Shown: positions 8,472 to 17,610 of the stretch, in pieces | Position numbering within the stretch: the stretch's first letter is position 1 | Layout of the letters: each line of letters begins with the position of its first letter | NCBI GenBank assembly: GCA_964628465.1 | Contig: CAZVOA010000002.1 | Span: forward strand, 285,837-349,836 | Source of the DNA: JAFGPS01 sp964628465 | GTDB lineage: Bacteria; Planctomycetota; Phycisphaerae; Sedimentisphaerales; Anaerobacaceae | DNA length: 64,000 nt | Direction of reading: 5' to 3' | Position numbers and translations under genes: made by a program | Notes under the pieces: model-generated | Databases searched by the model: none | Told to the model about the DNA's origin: nothing | What the model saw: only the letters and a program-made list of their open reading frames with translations

Positions 8472-9618
8472 TATGAAATCAGATTTTAAAACTATTCTGG
8501 CAGAAAAAGGTCTCGATACTAATCCTGAACTTTGGAATGACCGCTTAAAGAACGTTTCTGCTCGTGATGTTGAAAAAGCACTTTCCGAACCTGCCGGTAC
8601 TTATAGCCTTGAGAAACTAATTGCGCTTGTTTCTGAAACCGCTGAAAACTACCTTGAACAAATGGCACAAATTTCACATCAGCTTACTATTCAAAGGTTT
8701 GGTAGAACCATAAAGCTTTATGCTCCGCTTTACCTGTCTAATTATTGTGTAAATAATTGTCAATATTGCGGCTTTAACAGGGAACACAAATTCACTCGTA
8801 CAAGATTAACTATCGACCAGGCAATCGCCGAAGCTGAAATAATAGCCTCCGAAGGCTTCAGGGACATTCTGCTTGTCAGCAGTGAAGACAAAAATTTCAT
8901 AGATGTCAAATACCTGTCTGAGCTTGCGTCTAAACTTCGCAGTAAATTCAGTTCGATAACTATTGAAATATATCCAATGAGCCGTGAAGAATATTCAGAA
9001 CTCTTCAAAGCGGGCATTGAAGGAGTTACTCTTTATCAGGAAACTTATAATCGTCAGGTTTATAAACATATCCATACCAAAGGCCCAAAATCTGATTACG
9101 ACGAAAGATTATATACTCACGATAGAGCCGCCGCTGCCGGGATGCGTGAAATAGGACTGGGAGTTTTGTTGGGTTTAACTGACTGGCGAATAGAGACATT
9201 AGCTCTTGCCGAACATGCGTACTATTTAATGAAACAATATTGGAAATCTCATATCTCATTTTCATTTCCAAGATTTCGCCCGGCTTATGAAACTGAAGAC
9301 TCTGTTTTAAAGCATGTACCGAGTGACAAAAATCTGGTACAGATGATAACGGCATTTCGTCTATGTTTTGCCGACGCGGGATTGGTTTTATCTACACGTG
9401 AAAGTTCGTTTCTGAGGGATCATTTACTTAAAATTGGTATAACAAAATTAAGTGCCGGAAGTAAAACTAACCCAGGTGGATATTCTGGTAATGATACGGC
9501 AGTTAAACAATTCGAAATTAATGATAATCGAAATCCGGCACAAGTTGCGGAAATGATTAAAAAGTCCGGTTTTGAACCCGTCTGGAAAGATTGGGATAGT
9601 TGTTTTATAAAAAAATAA
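8464..9618 (+). CDS. thiH: 2-iminoacetate synthase (radical-SAM tyrosine lyase)
   Basis: It cleaves tyrosine to dehydroglycine (2-iminoacetate) and p-cresol for thiazole formation. The radical-SAM cluster motif CX3CX2C is at C95, C99 and C102 (NYCVNNCQYCGFN). The 384-residue length fits ThiH. ThiH rather than the oxygen-dependent ThiO suits an anaerobic or low-oxygen lifestyle. Its start overlaps the end of thiG, so the two are translationally coupled; an alternative in-frame ATG lies at 8473. Confidence 0.96.
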   Translation: MNNMKSDFKTILAEKGLDTNPELWNDRLKNVSARDVEKALSEPAGTYSLEKLIALVSETAENYLEQMAQISHQLTIQRFGRTIKLYAPLYLSNYCVNNCQYCGFNREHKFTRTRLTIDQAIAEAEIIASEGFRDILLVSSEDKNFIDVKYLSELASKLRSKFSSITIEIYPMSREEYSELFKAGIEGVTLYQETYNRQVYKHIHTKGPKSDYDERLYTHDRAAAAGMREIGLGVLLGLTDWRIETLALAEHAYYLMKQYWKSHISFSFPRFRPAYETEDSVLKHVPSDKNLVQMITAFRLCFADAGLVLSTRESSFLRDHLLKIGITKLSAGSKTNPGGYSGNDTAVKQFEINDNRNPAQVAEMIKKSGFEPVWKDWDSCFIKK

Positions 9619-9663
9619 TAGCAAGTATATATCAGTGTTAAACATTTAATATGAGGTTTGAAA

Positions 9664-10992
9664 ATGGGCGAATCATTTTTTCAACTTAAAGAAAATAACA
9701 CTTCGATAAGAACAGAAGTAATTGCTGGTATTACTACGTTCCTGACAATGGCGTATATAATCTTCGTCAACCCAAGTATCCTCTCCGCGGCGGGTATGGA
9801 CCAGAACGCTCTGGTGGCGGTTACATGTATTGTCAGTGCCGCTGCTACAATTCTCGTTGGAATTTTTGCTCGCGCCCCAATCGCAATGGCGCCTGGCATG
9901 GGACTGAATGCTTTCTTCGCTTATACACTGGTTATCGGTGACAAGCTAAGCTGGCAAACCGCACTGGGTGTCGTGTTTCTTTCCGGATTGTTTTTTCTTA
10001 TACTGACTTTTTTAGGACTGCGGCGAAGGCTCGTCGAAGCGATTCCCGTATCGCTGGTTTCCGCAATGGCGGTCGGAATCGGCCTGTTCATAACATTCAT
10101 CGGATTACAGAATCTCGGACTGGTAGTCAATAATGACGCGACTCTCGTATCAGCCGGTAAAATAACAGGCACGGTTCTAATTGGCCTGGCGGGATTAGCG
10201 ATAATGGTTTTCCTTGAAGCAAAGAAAATAAAAGGTTCATTATTGATAGGAATTATATTTGCGACACTTCTCGCTGCTCTCTTCGGTCAGATACAAAGGC
10301 CGGAGAAATTCATATCGCTCAATCTCAATATCACACCGGTAGCTTTAAAACTCGATATCCTTAGCGCTTTGAAATTTTCTTTGTTCGGAAGTATTTTCAC
10401 TTTGATGTTTATAGATATGTTTGACAGTATAGGGACACTTGTAGCGTGCTGCCACCAGGCTAAAATGGTCGATAAAAAAGGTCAGATAAAAGGTCTGGAC
10501 AGATTGCTCGCTATTGATGCTATTGCAACAATGTTGGGAGCCGTATTTGGAACTTCAACCACAACGTCATATATAGAATCCGCAACCGGAATAGAACAGG
10601 GAGGACGAACCGGTCTGACTTCGATAGTGACAGGCATCGCGTTTTTACTGGCTTTGCCTTTTGTTCCACTGGTCGGAATTGTTCCCACATACGCCACCGC
10701 ACCGGCGTTGATTATGGTGGGATTGTTCATGATGAAGGAAATAAAAAACATCGACTTTTTCAATCTCGAAGAAGCGTTTCCGGCTTTTATTATCATGGTT
10801 ATGATTGCATTAAGCTACAGTATCAGCACTGGACTTGCATTCGGATTCGTATCATACGTGCTTATCAAAATCATCCTGCTCAAAGCAAGAGAAATAAAAC
10901 CAGCAATGTGGATTATCGCGGCTCTTTCGCTATTGTTTTTAACAATGGACCAGATAGCCGCTCTAATCGAGTATTTCAAAACATCAAGCTAA
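9664..10992 (+). CDS. NCS2/AzgA-family nucleobase permease
   Basis: This is a 442-residue membrane protein with about 12 hydrophobic segments. The AzgA branch (adenine/guanine/hypoxanthine permeases) is recognised from ITTFLTMAYIIFVNPSIL, APGMGLNAFFAYT, FGTSTTTSYIESATGIEQGG and the FDSIGTL segment. The ATG at 9664 has a GAGG seven bases upstream; the frame opens at a TTG two codons earlier. Only 45 bases separate it from thiH and no terminator is seen, so it probably belongs to the riboswitch transcript. A thiamine-related substrate such as the hydroxymethylpyrimidine moiety is therefore possible, but this is inferred from position only; the family default is purine uptake. Confidence 0.88.
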   Translation: MGESFFQLKENNTSIRTEVIAGITTFLTMAYIIFVNPSILSAAGMDQNALVAVTCIVSAAATILVGIFARAPIAMAPGMGLNAFFAYTLVIGDKLSWQTALGVVFLSGLFFLILTFLGLRRRLVEAIPVSLVSAMAVGIGLFITFIGLQNLGLVVNNDATLVSAGKITGTVLIGLAGLAIMVFLEAKKIKGSLLIGIIFATLLAALFGQIQRPEKFISLNLNITPVALKLDILSALKFSLFGSIFTLMFIDMFDSIGTLVACCHQAKMVDKKGQIKGLDRLLAIDAIATMLGAVFGTSTTTSYIESATGIEQGGRTGLTSIVTGIAFLLALPFVPLVGIVPTYATAPALIMVGLFMMKEIKNIDFFNLEEAFPAFIIMVMIALSYSISTGLAFGFVSYVLIKIILLKAREIKPAMWIIAALSLLFLTMDQIAALIEYFKTSS

Positions 10993-11016
10993 AACAAGTA
11001 ACTTCGCACTAAAGAA

Positions 11017-12153
11017 TTACTTATTTATGTGGAGGATTTTTGCGCCGTTGAAGCCGTTGAATGTTGTCGAGGAAGCTACGCTGTATGCACCAATATTTTC
11101 TGTGCAGAGATAATCTCCTATTTTCAGGTTAGCTGGGAGATTTTCTGCTAAGGAAATTTTGTCGAAACTGTCGCATGTCTGGCCTACTACCGCGCAAATC
11201 TCTTTTTTGCCTTTTTTGAACGCGGTGAAATTCGGAATCCAGTGATCAAAAACAACGCCGGAGAAAGTGTGATATACGCCGTCATTGATATGGTAGAAAA
11301 TCTTATTGTCTCTTCTTGCTTTTCCGATTATTTCAGAAACAAGCGTGGAAGAAGTCGCAACCATGAACCTTCCCGGCTCGGCAATAATTTCAACATCTTC
11401 GGGGAAGAGTCTTTCGAGTTCCTTGTTTATTACAGACGCGAGTTTTTCGAACTTCGGGACATGAGCATCATACAACGCAGGGAATCCGCCGCCAATGTCA
11501 ATTACATCAAGCTCGTATCCTTTTTTTCTCGCTTCGTTAAATATCTCGGAAGTGATATTAAGCGCAGAGACATAATTCTCAAAATTCGTACACTGACTTC
11601 CGACATGAAAACTCAAACCTTCGACTCGCAATCCCAAATCGAAAGTTTTCTTTATCAACGCGGCGGCGTCACCCGGCTCAGCTCCGAATTTCGAAGCCAT
11701 TTCGACCTGTGAGCCGCTATCGGGAACTTTCAATCGAAGGACAAGTCCGGCTTTGCTGCAGTTTTCTTTTATTTTTTTAAGCTCTTCTATATTATCGAAA
11801 GTGACAAGGGGTCCGTATTTATTAATCTTCTTTAAAGTGTCCCTGTCTTTAATCGTATTGGAAAATATTATTCTGTCCCAAATAAAGAATTCTTTTTTCT
11901 TCTCTCTCCATTTGTCAATCAAGTTGTAAACCTGCATAAACTCATTGTATGACGCGACATCGAAACTTGAGCCTTCATCGAACAGGGTTTTTATTATCGC
12001 GGAATCAGAATTCGCCTTGACCGCATAATAACCCTGAACTCTCGGCAGAGCTTTATTAAAAAGCCTGTAGTTTTCCCTGATTATTTTATGGTCCACAATA
12101 AATAGCGGCGAGCCATATTTCTGTACAAGTTTAAGAAGTTTACTTTTTTCCAT
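11017..12153 (-). CDS. Fold-III PLP ornithine/lysine-type decarboxylase
   Basis: It belongs to the alanine-racemase-fold decarboxylases that make putrescine, cadaverine or carboxyspermidine products. The PLP lysine is K46 in YYAVKANSD; HVGSQC, the GGGFP glycine loop and the C-terminal GQTCDSFD (the Cys-Asp that completes the neighbouring active site) are present. The C-terminal GAYSVASSTTFNGF is typical of ornithine decarboxylases. The gene lies downstream of a deoxyhypusine-synthase-like gene, so its product amine is probably that enzyme's substrate. Ornithine is the likeliest substrate; lysine or carboxynorspermidine cannot be excluded. Confidence 0.87.
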   Translation of the reverse strand: MEKSKLLKLVQKYGSPLFIVDHKIIRENYRLFNKALPRVQGYYAVKANSDSAIIKTLFDEGSSFDVASYNEFMQVYNLIDKWREKKKEFFIWDRIIFSNTIKDRDTLKKINKYGPLVTFDNIEELKKIKENCSKAGLVLRLKVPDSGSQVEMASKFGAEPGDAAALIKKTFDLGLRVEGLSFHVGSQCTNFENYVSALNITSEIFNEARKKGYELDVIDIGGGFPALYDAHVPKFEKLASVINKELERLFPEDVEIIAEPGRFMVATSSTLVSEIIGKARRDNKIFYHINDGVYHTFSGVVFDHWIPNFTAFKKGKKEICAVVGQTCDSFDKISLAENLPANLKIGDYLCTENIGAYSVASSTTFNGFNGAKILHINK

Positions 12154-12174
12154 TTACAAGAATCCTAATATTTT

Positions 12175-12327
12175 ACCGCAGAGTTCGCAGGGAACGCTGA
12201 GGTATTTTTAGTAAAATATAAAATTTCATTAAAAGTACTTAAACAACTGAGAATACAAATATAAGTTATTTTCCCACAAAAGAGATTTTAAATATTAATA
12301 CTCAGCGACCTCAACGTTCTCGGCGGT
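12175..12327. repeat. Long inverted-repeat element between the polyamine genes
   Basis: Two imperfect inverted arms of about 30 bases (12175-12204 and 12299-12327) flank an AT-rich core of about 95 bases. The right arm ends directly at the stop codon of the DHS-like gene, and the left arm lies 21 bases before the decarboxylase start. The arms belong to the ACCGC-GAG family also seen at 43513-43592 and, as a shorter form, at 34942-34988. Confidence 0.7.
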
Positions 12328-13500
12328 TTATAAATTATTTGCGTCAAGAAGGTCTTCCAGTTCTTTCATCTCTTTCGGAGCAGTTCTACTGAAATTATCA
12401 AAATATGATTTTTTCAGCTTGTCCATAAGTTCTTCTCTTCTTTCGTAAAGACGTTTCAGTTTTTTCGGCTTAGCGTTCTGCAAGACAAAAGAAGTTATCA
12501 GAGGAAGAGCGATTGTCGAATCCGTATAAACGATAACACTTTTTTCAACTTCGTCCGGGTCGATTTTGCCCCATGTCACGGCCTCTTTCGGAGTTGCGCC
12601 GGACAGGCCGCCTGTATCGACTCTCGCATCTGTAATCTGAATAAAGTAATCCTGACCTACTTCATTTATTCTGAGGATTTCCTGAATCTGCGGTTCGGTC
12701 TGGAGCATGAAATTCTTCGGGCTTCCGCCGCCAACTAATATAACCGCGGTTTTGCCTTTTTGATATACTTTGGAATCGAGGATAATCGCAGTCGATTCGT
12801 TTACGTCTATACTCGGATTTATTCTCAGTTTGAATTTATCGCTCAAAACTTCAAGTCCCGCTATATTCATGCCGAGCGTGGAATCTCCCGGAGAAGATGT
12901 AAAAACCGGCACACCGGCTCTGTAGGCCGCCGCGAGAATACTAACCTTTCCAATTTTATTCTCTTTCTCTATCTCGTCCAGTATTTTACCAAGATGATAA
13001 TAGAATTCCTGTGTTCCCATCTCTTTCTGGAATTCTTTCCTGGTAAGGATTTTTCTGAGTCTCCGGTCGGTTTCCATCAGAACGTTTTCATAATCGAAAA
13101 GAACATCATAAATCCTGGTTACTCCCACTTCTCTCAATTCGACATCATCTACATTCGGGCTTCCCTCATAGAGCGGCAGATTAAGCGGATAGTGCATATC
13201 GTGGTACATGTTGGCGCCTGTCGCGACAATCCAGTCCACATAGCCGTACTCGATCAAAGGAATGACAGACGAAGCCATACCGGCGGGCGTAAGAGCGCCT
13301 GCCAGAGACATTCCGACTGTAACGTTCTCTTTTGAGTATTCTTTTACGACAAGTTGAGCCGCGTCTTTGATTCTGCCTGAATTATAAGCATTAAACGCAT
13401 TTTCAATCAAATCCGTAACTGAATAATCTTTGGTTATAGGTTTGGGCTGAATCCTTTTACCTGACAAATATTTAGCTCTTTTTGGGCAATCTTTTTTCAT
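12328..13500 (-). CDS. Deoxyhypusine synthase-like enzyme (probable homospermidine synthase)
   Basis: The 390-residue protein matches the deoxyhypusine synthase family: GMSLAGALTPAGM, DWIVATGANMYHD, TSSPGDSTLG, VGGGSPKNF, and SGATPKEAVTWGKI with the catalytic lysine at K312. Bacteria lack eIF5A, and bacterial members studied so far transfer the aminobutyl group of spermidine to putrescine, making homospermidine. The adjacent decarboxylase would supply putrescine, so this reading is consistent, though unproven here. AGAGGT lies nine bases before the ATG. The 173-base gap to the decarboxylase is filled by an inverted-repeat element. Confidence 0.88.
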   Translation of the reverse strand: MKKDCPKRAKYLSGKRIQPKPITKDYSVTDLIENAFNAYNSGRIKDAAQLVVKEYSKENVTVGMSLAGALTPAGMASSVIPLIEYGYVDWIVATGANMYHDMHYPLNLPLYEGSPNVDDVELREVGVTRIYDVLFDYENVLMETDRRLRKILTRKEFQKEMGTQEFYYHLGKILDEIEKENKIGKVSILAAAYRAGVPVFTSSPGDSTLGMNIAGLEVLSDKFKLRINPSIDVNESTAIILDSKVYQKGKTAVILVGGGSPKNFMLQTEPQIQEILRINEVGQDYFIQITDARVDTGGLSGATPKEAVTWGKIDPDEVEKSVIVYTDSTIALPLITSFVLQNAKPKKLKRLYERREELMDKLKKSYFDNFSRTAPKEMKELEDLLDANNL

Positions 13501-13653
13501 TTTATAAACCTCTGAATAACAACGTTTTATACAATATTCGAATCAACAAAAGTCTTTTCCAGTCAATTTGACCTAAAAGACTCTGTTTCGCGCAGCAGTT
13601 TATATTATCCGTGCATTTTTGTCAAACAGAAGAAAAGGAAGTTATTAGTAATA

Positions 13654-15672
13654 TTAATTTTTTAATATGATTAACGCTTTGGAAGGAACTTCTGATGACG
13701 ACATTTTTTTCTGCATTTGATTATAAAATTCCTTAAGCTCATCTTTTAAACCGTATTTGGCGAACTCAGCTAAAGATTCCAAACTGGCAGGATATAGATT
13801 AGTCGCACGGCTCCAAATGCGCATTGCATCTTCTTTGGCTCTGGACTTAGCTGCCGCTATGGCTATTCTAGAATACCAGTCAGGTATTTCTTCATAAGTT
13901 AATCTTTCTGCCGCTTCTGGAAATATCTCGTTGGCATTTTTCCAGTTGCCTGTATCAAGATAAGACTCTAAAAGGTTAAATGCAGACTTTTCTTTTAATT
14001 CCTTATCTTCTGCATTTTCATGAGCATATACGAGCAATGCAATTGAACGTTTTGGGAAACTCATACGATTTTCGATCCAGCCTAAAGTACATGCACGAGT
14101 CGGATCATTAGCAAAGGCGAGTTTTTCTGCACGATTGAAACTTTTGTCCAATATTTCAGAAATATTATTCTCGGATATTCCCTGTTCAAAAGTTCTTTGA
14201 GCGGGAACAGTATTTTCCAGCATCCGCCACAACAAACGTTCTTCATTATATTCCCATTTTTTACGATTCTCGAGCCATGTCCATAAAACTTCTTCATTCA
14301 CACTTGGAAATTTTTCGAAATCATAAGCCAGTGAATTAATGGAACTGACAGCCAAATCAGAATCCGCAGGCGCTTCAGATATTTCCTTTAGCAATAATTC
14401 AACTGCCTCTTTTGAACGATTTTGTCTTTTTAGAAAAAACGCATAGCTATCCAACAATGTAATTCGCCAATTCCTATTGCCTTTAAATTTTCTTTCAGGT
14501 TGAGATAAAGCCAGATCATATCCTTTCTTGAACGCATGTTCTTCTTGGGCGACTTCCATTCTTCCGCGATAATATGCCGCACGTTCATACCAGTATTGAG
14601 GCTCATCTTCAGAGAGCTTTTCTTCTTCTAAAATTCGTCCTTCAATAACTCTTTGGCCGCTTGCGGCTTGCACCTGCCCGGAAAATAACGCATTTGAGCC
14701 AAGACCATATTTTTCGCGAATATCAACCGCTTCGACCATAAGCTTTTGCGCCTGATCTTTCATATCCAAACTCAAGAAGCATTTTGACATTCCTTCACGG
14801 ACATTAACTTTAAAACCAGCACGCATAATATCATCAGTTACAAAAGCTGAATAAGACATACTAAGTTGTCGAGCTTCTTCGTCAGTAAGTTCCATATCCA
14901 ATGCGTATTGATAAAATACTATTGCAGTAGTCGGTTGAGATAAATTTGAAAGTTTAGACGCAATTGACTCGGTTTGAGTAATCAGTTTCGGTTTTATGAT
15001 CTTAGACATCCAGGACAAATCCCAGGTCTCATTATTTCGACGAGCATTTATCAGTGCATCAAGAAATATTATTGCGTTTTCAATATTCTGTGGATTTTCC
15101 CGAATATTATCTGAAAGTTCTTTAATTAATTTTTCTCCCCTGTCATGTTTTACATTAAAAGTCAGACGTTCTTTAATCCAGAAACTATTTTTCCCTTTTG
15201 GCATTTCAGCAAACCAGTTATCGATTTTTTCAATCGACCAGCCTGAATTTAAGAAATGTTCAATTAAACGGTTTTGCAATTCTATCTCGTAAATATCTTC
15301 TGCAAAAACTTCAACGGCTGCCAGAGCTATGTCCCATGCTTTAATATAATCACAAGAATCGTAGTAAATGGTACTAATATCATAGTTTTCAATCCTGCTG
15401 GAAAGCTTTTTCAGTTCATGTAATGCTTCAATAGCTTCCTTATTCATACCAGTACGCATAAGTACACTAAACTTAAACATTGCCTCATAACCATCTTGAG
15501 GTTCTTTAAAACAGACTTCTTTTGCAAGTTGGGAAATATCTGTTTCCGAATCCAATAGCTTGGTTGTTAAATCTTTCTGAATTTGCCACCAATCTACGTT
15601 GTTCTGGCCAGCAAAAGAAACCTGTACACACAACAAGGATAATGAAGTGAATGTTATAATCCAATTTCTCAT
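13654..15672 (-). CDS. Secreted helical-repeat (TPR-like) protein, unknown function
   Basis: It begins with a signal peptide (MRNWIITFTSLSLLCVQVSFA) if started at 15672, where AGGAGA stands at the right distance. The frame stays open upstream to 15804, but that extension is unlikely to be translated. The remaining roughly 650 residues are almost entirely helical with paired helices resembling tetratricopeptide repeats, for example the segments around residues 380-470 and 560-640. No catalytic motif is seen. It is probably a periplasmic scaffold or an adaptor for protein contacts. It stands alone: neighbours on the left face the same way but lie 150 bases off. Confidence 0.72.
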   Translation of the reverse strand: MRNWIITFTSLSLLCVQVSFAGQNNVDWWQIQKDLTTKLLDSETDISQLAKEVCFKEPQDGYEAMFKFSVLMRTGMNKEAIEALHELKKLSSRIENYDISTIYYDSCDYIKAWDIALAAVEVFAEDIYEIELQNRLIEHFLNSGWSIEKIDNWFAEMPKGKNSFWIKERLTFNVKHDRGEKLIKELSDNIRENPQNIENAIIFLDALINARRNNETWDLSWMSKIIKPKLITQTESIASKLSNLSQPTTAIVFYQYALDMELTDEEARQLSMSYSAFVTDDIMRAGFKVNVREGMSKCFLSLDMKDQAQKLMVEAVDIREKYGLGSNALFSGQVQAASGQRVIEGRILEEEKLSEDEPQYWYERAAYYRGRMEVAQEEHAFKKGYDLALSQPERKFKGNRNWRITLLDSYAFFLKRQNRSKEAVELLLKEISEAPADSDLAVSSINSLAYDFEKFPSVNEEVLWTWLENRKKWEYNEERLLWRMLENTVPAQRTFEQGISENNISEILDKSFNRAEKLAFANDPTRACTLGWIENRMSFPKRSIALLVYAHENAEDKELKEKSAFNLLESYLDTGNWKNANEIFPEAAERLTYEEIPDWYSRIAIAAAKSRAKEDAMRIWSRATNLYPASLESLAEFAKYGLKDELKEFYNQMQKKMSSSEVPSKALIILKN

Positions 15673-15897
15673 AAAATTTCTCCTAAATCTGATTGTCGTA
15701 TATTCTACAATAGAAAAGATGTAATTGCATGTAAATATTATATAAAAAATTATGTTGAAATCTTCGACTCCCTTAAAAATTAACATAATAAACAATATCA
15801 ACAAAATTTTATTGATCCCTAAAGTTGTAAGTTTGTTAATTTTCTGTTATTGTTTAAATCAAAAGTAGAAAACTTATTGAAATTAAGGGGATTTAAA

Positions 15898-17598
15898 ATG
15901 GATATACGAACAAAGCAAAAACTGCAAATAATACCGCCGCTTTTAATTACGGCGATTATGCTTTTCGCAGCTATCGGGAATTTGCCGGGCCAATATTATA
16001 TCGCATTACGAGTTATAGTAGCCGCGGCGAGTGTAAACGCGGCTATTATTGCTTATCGCTTTGGAAAGAAATTTTTAATACTTCCCTTCCTTATTACCAC
16101 AATATTATTTAATCCGCTTAAGCCAATAGGTTTTACTCGCGACGTATGGATGGTAATAGATGTAGTATGCGGTGTGTTCTTTGTCGTTAGTATTTTTCTC
16201 CTGAAAGAACAGACACAACGCAAAATCACAGATGGACAGATAGTTAAAAAGAAATTCTTCATGCGGCCGTGGTTTTACATCCCGGTCATTATCATTATTA
16301 TCTTAGTAATATTCGGCGTCTGGCAGGCATGGATTGCGATTAATGGAAACGAACAATTAAGCGGCGCGCAAAATGCAATTCCAAAACCCTTAAGTGTAAT
16401 TCCACCGCTTGAAACAGGAGAATCCGACTGGCCGAACTGGAGAGGGCCAAACCAGGATGGTAAAAGCAATGTTACAGGAATTGTCAAAGACTGGTCGAAT
16501 GGCCTGAAAAAAGTCTGGGAAGTAAATTATCTTTGTCAGGGCAAAAACAATATAGCGTGGTCTTCAGTCGTAGTTTCCGGAAACAGACTCGTAGTTCCCG
16601 GAAGAGATGATGACAGCGACCTCGTATTCTGTCTGAATTCGCAAAACGGCCACTTAATATGGCATGGCTCATATAAAGCGAAAACAGGAACGAGTCACGG
16701 CCCAGGCTCACGCGCGACGCCTTACATAGACGAAGACAGAGTTTATACATTCGGACGAGGTGGTGATATTGTTTGCTGGTCGCTGGAGGATGGAACATTG
16801 CTATGGCAAAAAAATGTCGAAGACGCCGGAGGAAAAGAGCCGCAATGGGGACATTCCTGCTCGCCGCTTGTGTACGAAGATAAAGTAATCGTACAGGGCG
16901 GCGGCGATTCTCTTGTGATTGCATACGATAAAATGAACGGCAATATCATATGGAAGTCTATGCAGGGAGAAGCCGGATACGCCGCTGTTACTTCAATAAA
17001 AATAGAAGACTCGAATCAAATACTCGTTTTTCAAGGTACAGGGCTTTCTTGCCTTAATCCGGAAGACGGCACAGAATTATGGACTGCTAATTGGAAAACA
17101 AGTTACAATGTAAACGCAACGACTCCGGCGGTTTCAGATTTGATTGTTTTTATAACTTCAGGATATGGAACAGGCTGCGAGGCACTTAAAGTCACTAAAA
17201 CTAACGCTGAAGTGTTGTGGAAGAACAAAACAATCGCGTCTCATCACTCGGACCCAATTATAATAGATGGCTATGTTTATTGTTATTCCGGCCAAAGCAA
17301 TCAAAATAAAGGCTCATTCAAATGCGTCGAACTTGAAACAGGCAGGGAAATGTGGAGTACCAACACAATAGGCTGGGGAACCGCACTTTACGTCGATGAA
17401 CATCTTGTATGTATGGATATAGAAGGAAACCTGTTCCTGGTCGAACCAAATCCCAACAAGTTTAAATTAGTATCTGAATTCAAAAACGCTCTCGGAGAAG
17501 TGAGCAATCCCGCATGGACAATACCAGTAATCGCAAACGGTAAACTATATATGCGATATATGCAGCGGCTTATCTGCTATGATATTATGTCACAATAA
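15898..17598 (+). CDS. Membrane protein: four-helix DUF6804-like domain fused to a PQQ-type beta-propeller
   Basis: The start at 15898 has AAGGGG seven bases upstream. Residues about 10-110 contain three or four hydrophobic segments resembling DUF6804, and a further membrane helix at about 125-145 (YIPVIIIIILVIFGVWQAW) leads outwards. The rest (about 165-566) is a PQQ-like propeller with repeated W-x-N/D-x-x-tryptophan blades: DWPNWRGPNQDG, CLNSQNGHLIWHG, CWSLEDGTLLWQK, AYDKMNGNIIWKS, CLNPEDGTELWTAN, CVELETGREMW. It starts with the WPxWRGPxxDG block common in planctomycete propeller proteins. There is no evidence that it binds PQQ or is an enzyme; a scaffold role like BamB is equally possible. 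Confidence 0.82.
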   Translation: MDIRTKQKLQIIPPLLITAIMLFAAIGNLPGQYYIALRVIVAAASVNAAIIAYRFGKKFLILPFLITTILFNPLKPIGFTRDVWMVIDVVCGVFFVVSIFLLKEQTQRKITDGQIVKKKFFMRPWFYIPVIIIIILVIFGVWQAWIAINGNEQLSGAQNAIPKPLSVIPPLETGESDWPNWRGPNQDGKSNVTGIVKDWSNGLKKVWEVNYLCQGKNNIAWSSVVVSGNRLVVPGRDDDSDLVFCLNSQNGHLIWHGSYKAKTGTSHGPGSRATPYIDEDRVYTFGRGGDIVCWSLEDGTLLWQKNVEDAGGKEPQWGHSCSPLVYEDKVIVQGGGDSLVIAYDKMNGNIIWKSMQGEAGYAAVTSIKIEDSNQILVFQGTGLSCLNPEDGTELWTANWKTSYNVNATTPAVSDLIVFITSGYGTGCEALKVTKTNAEVLWKNKTIASHHSDPIIIDGYVYCYSGQSNQNKGSFKCVELETGREMWSTNTIGWGTALYVDEHLVCMDIEGNLFLVEPNPNKFKLVSEFKNALGEVSNPAWTIPVIANGKLYMRYMQRLICYDIMSQ

Positions 17599-17610
17599 GT
17601 GTACCGTGAT

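Noticed and set aside
11242..11712. Open frame of 156 codons on the plus strand
   Set aside because: It is antisense to the decarboxylase, whose conserved motifs establish the real frame.
12760..13335. Open frame of 191 codons on the plus strand
   Set aside because: It is antisense to the conserved DHS-like gene, has no ribosome site and no family features.
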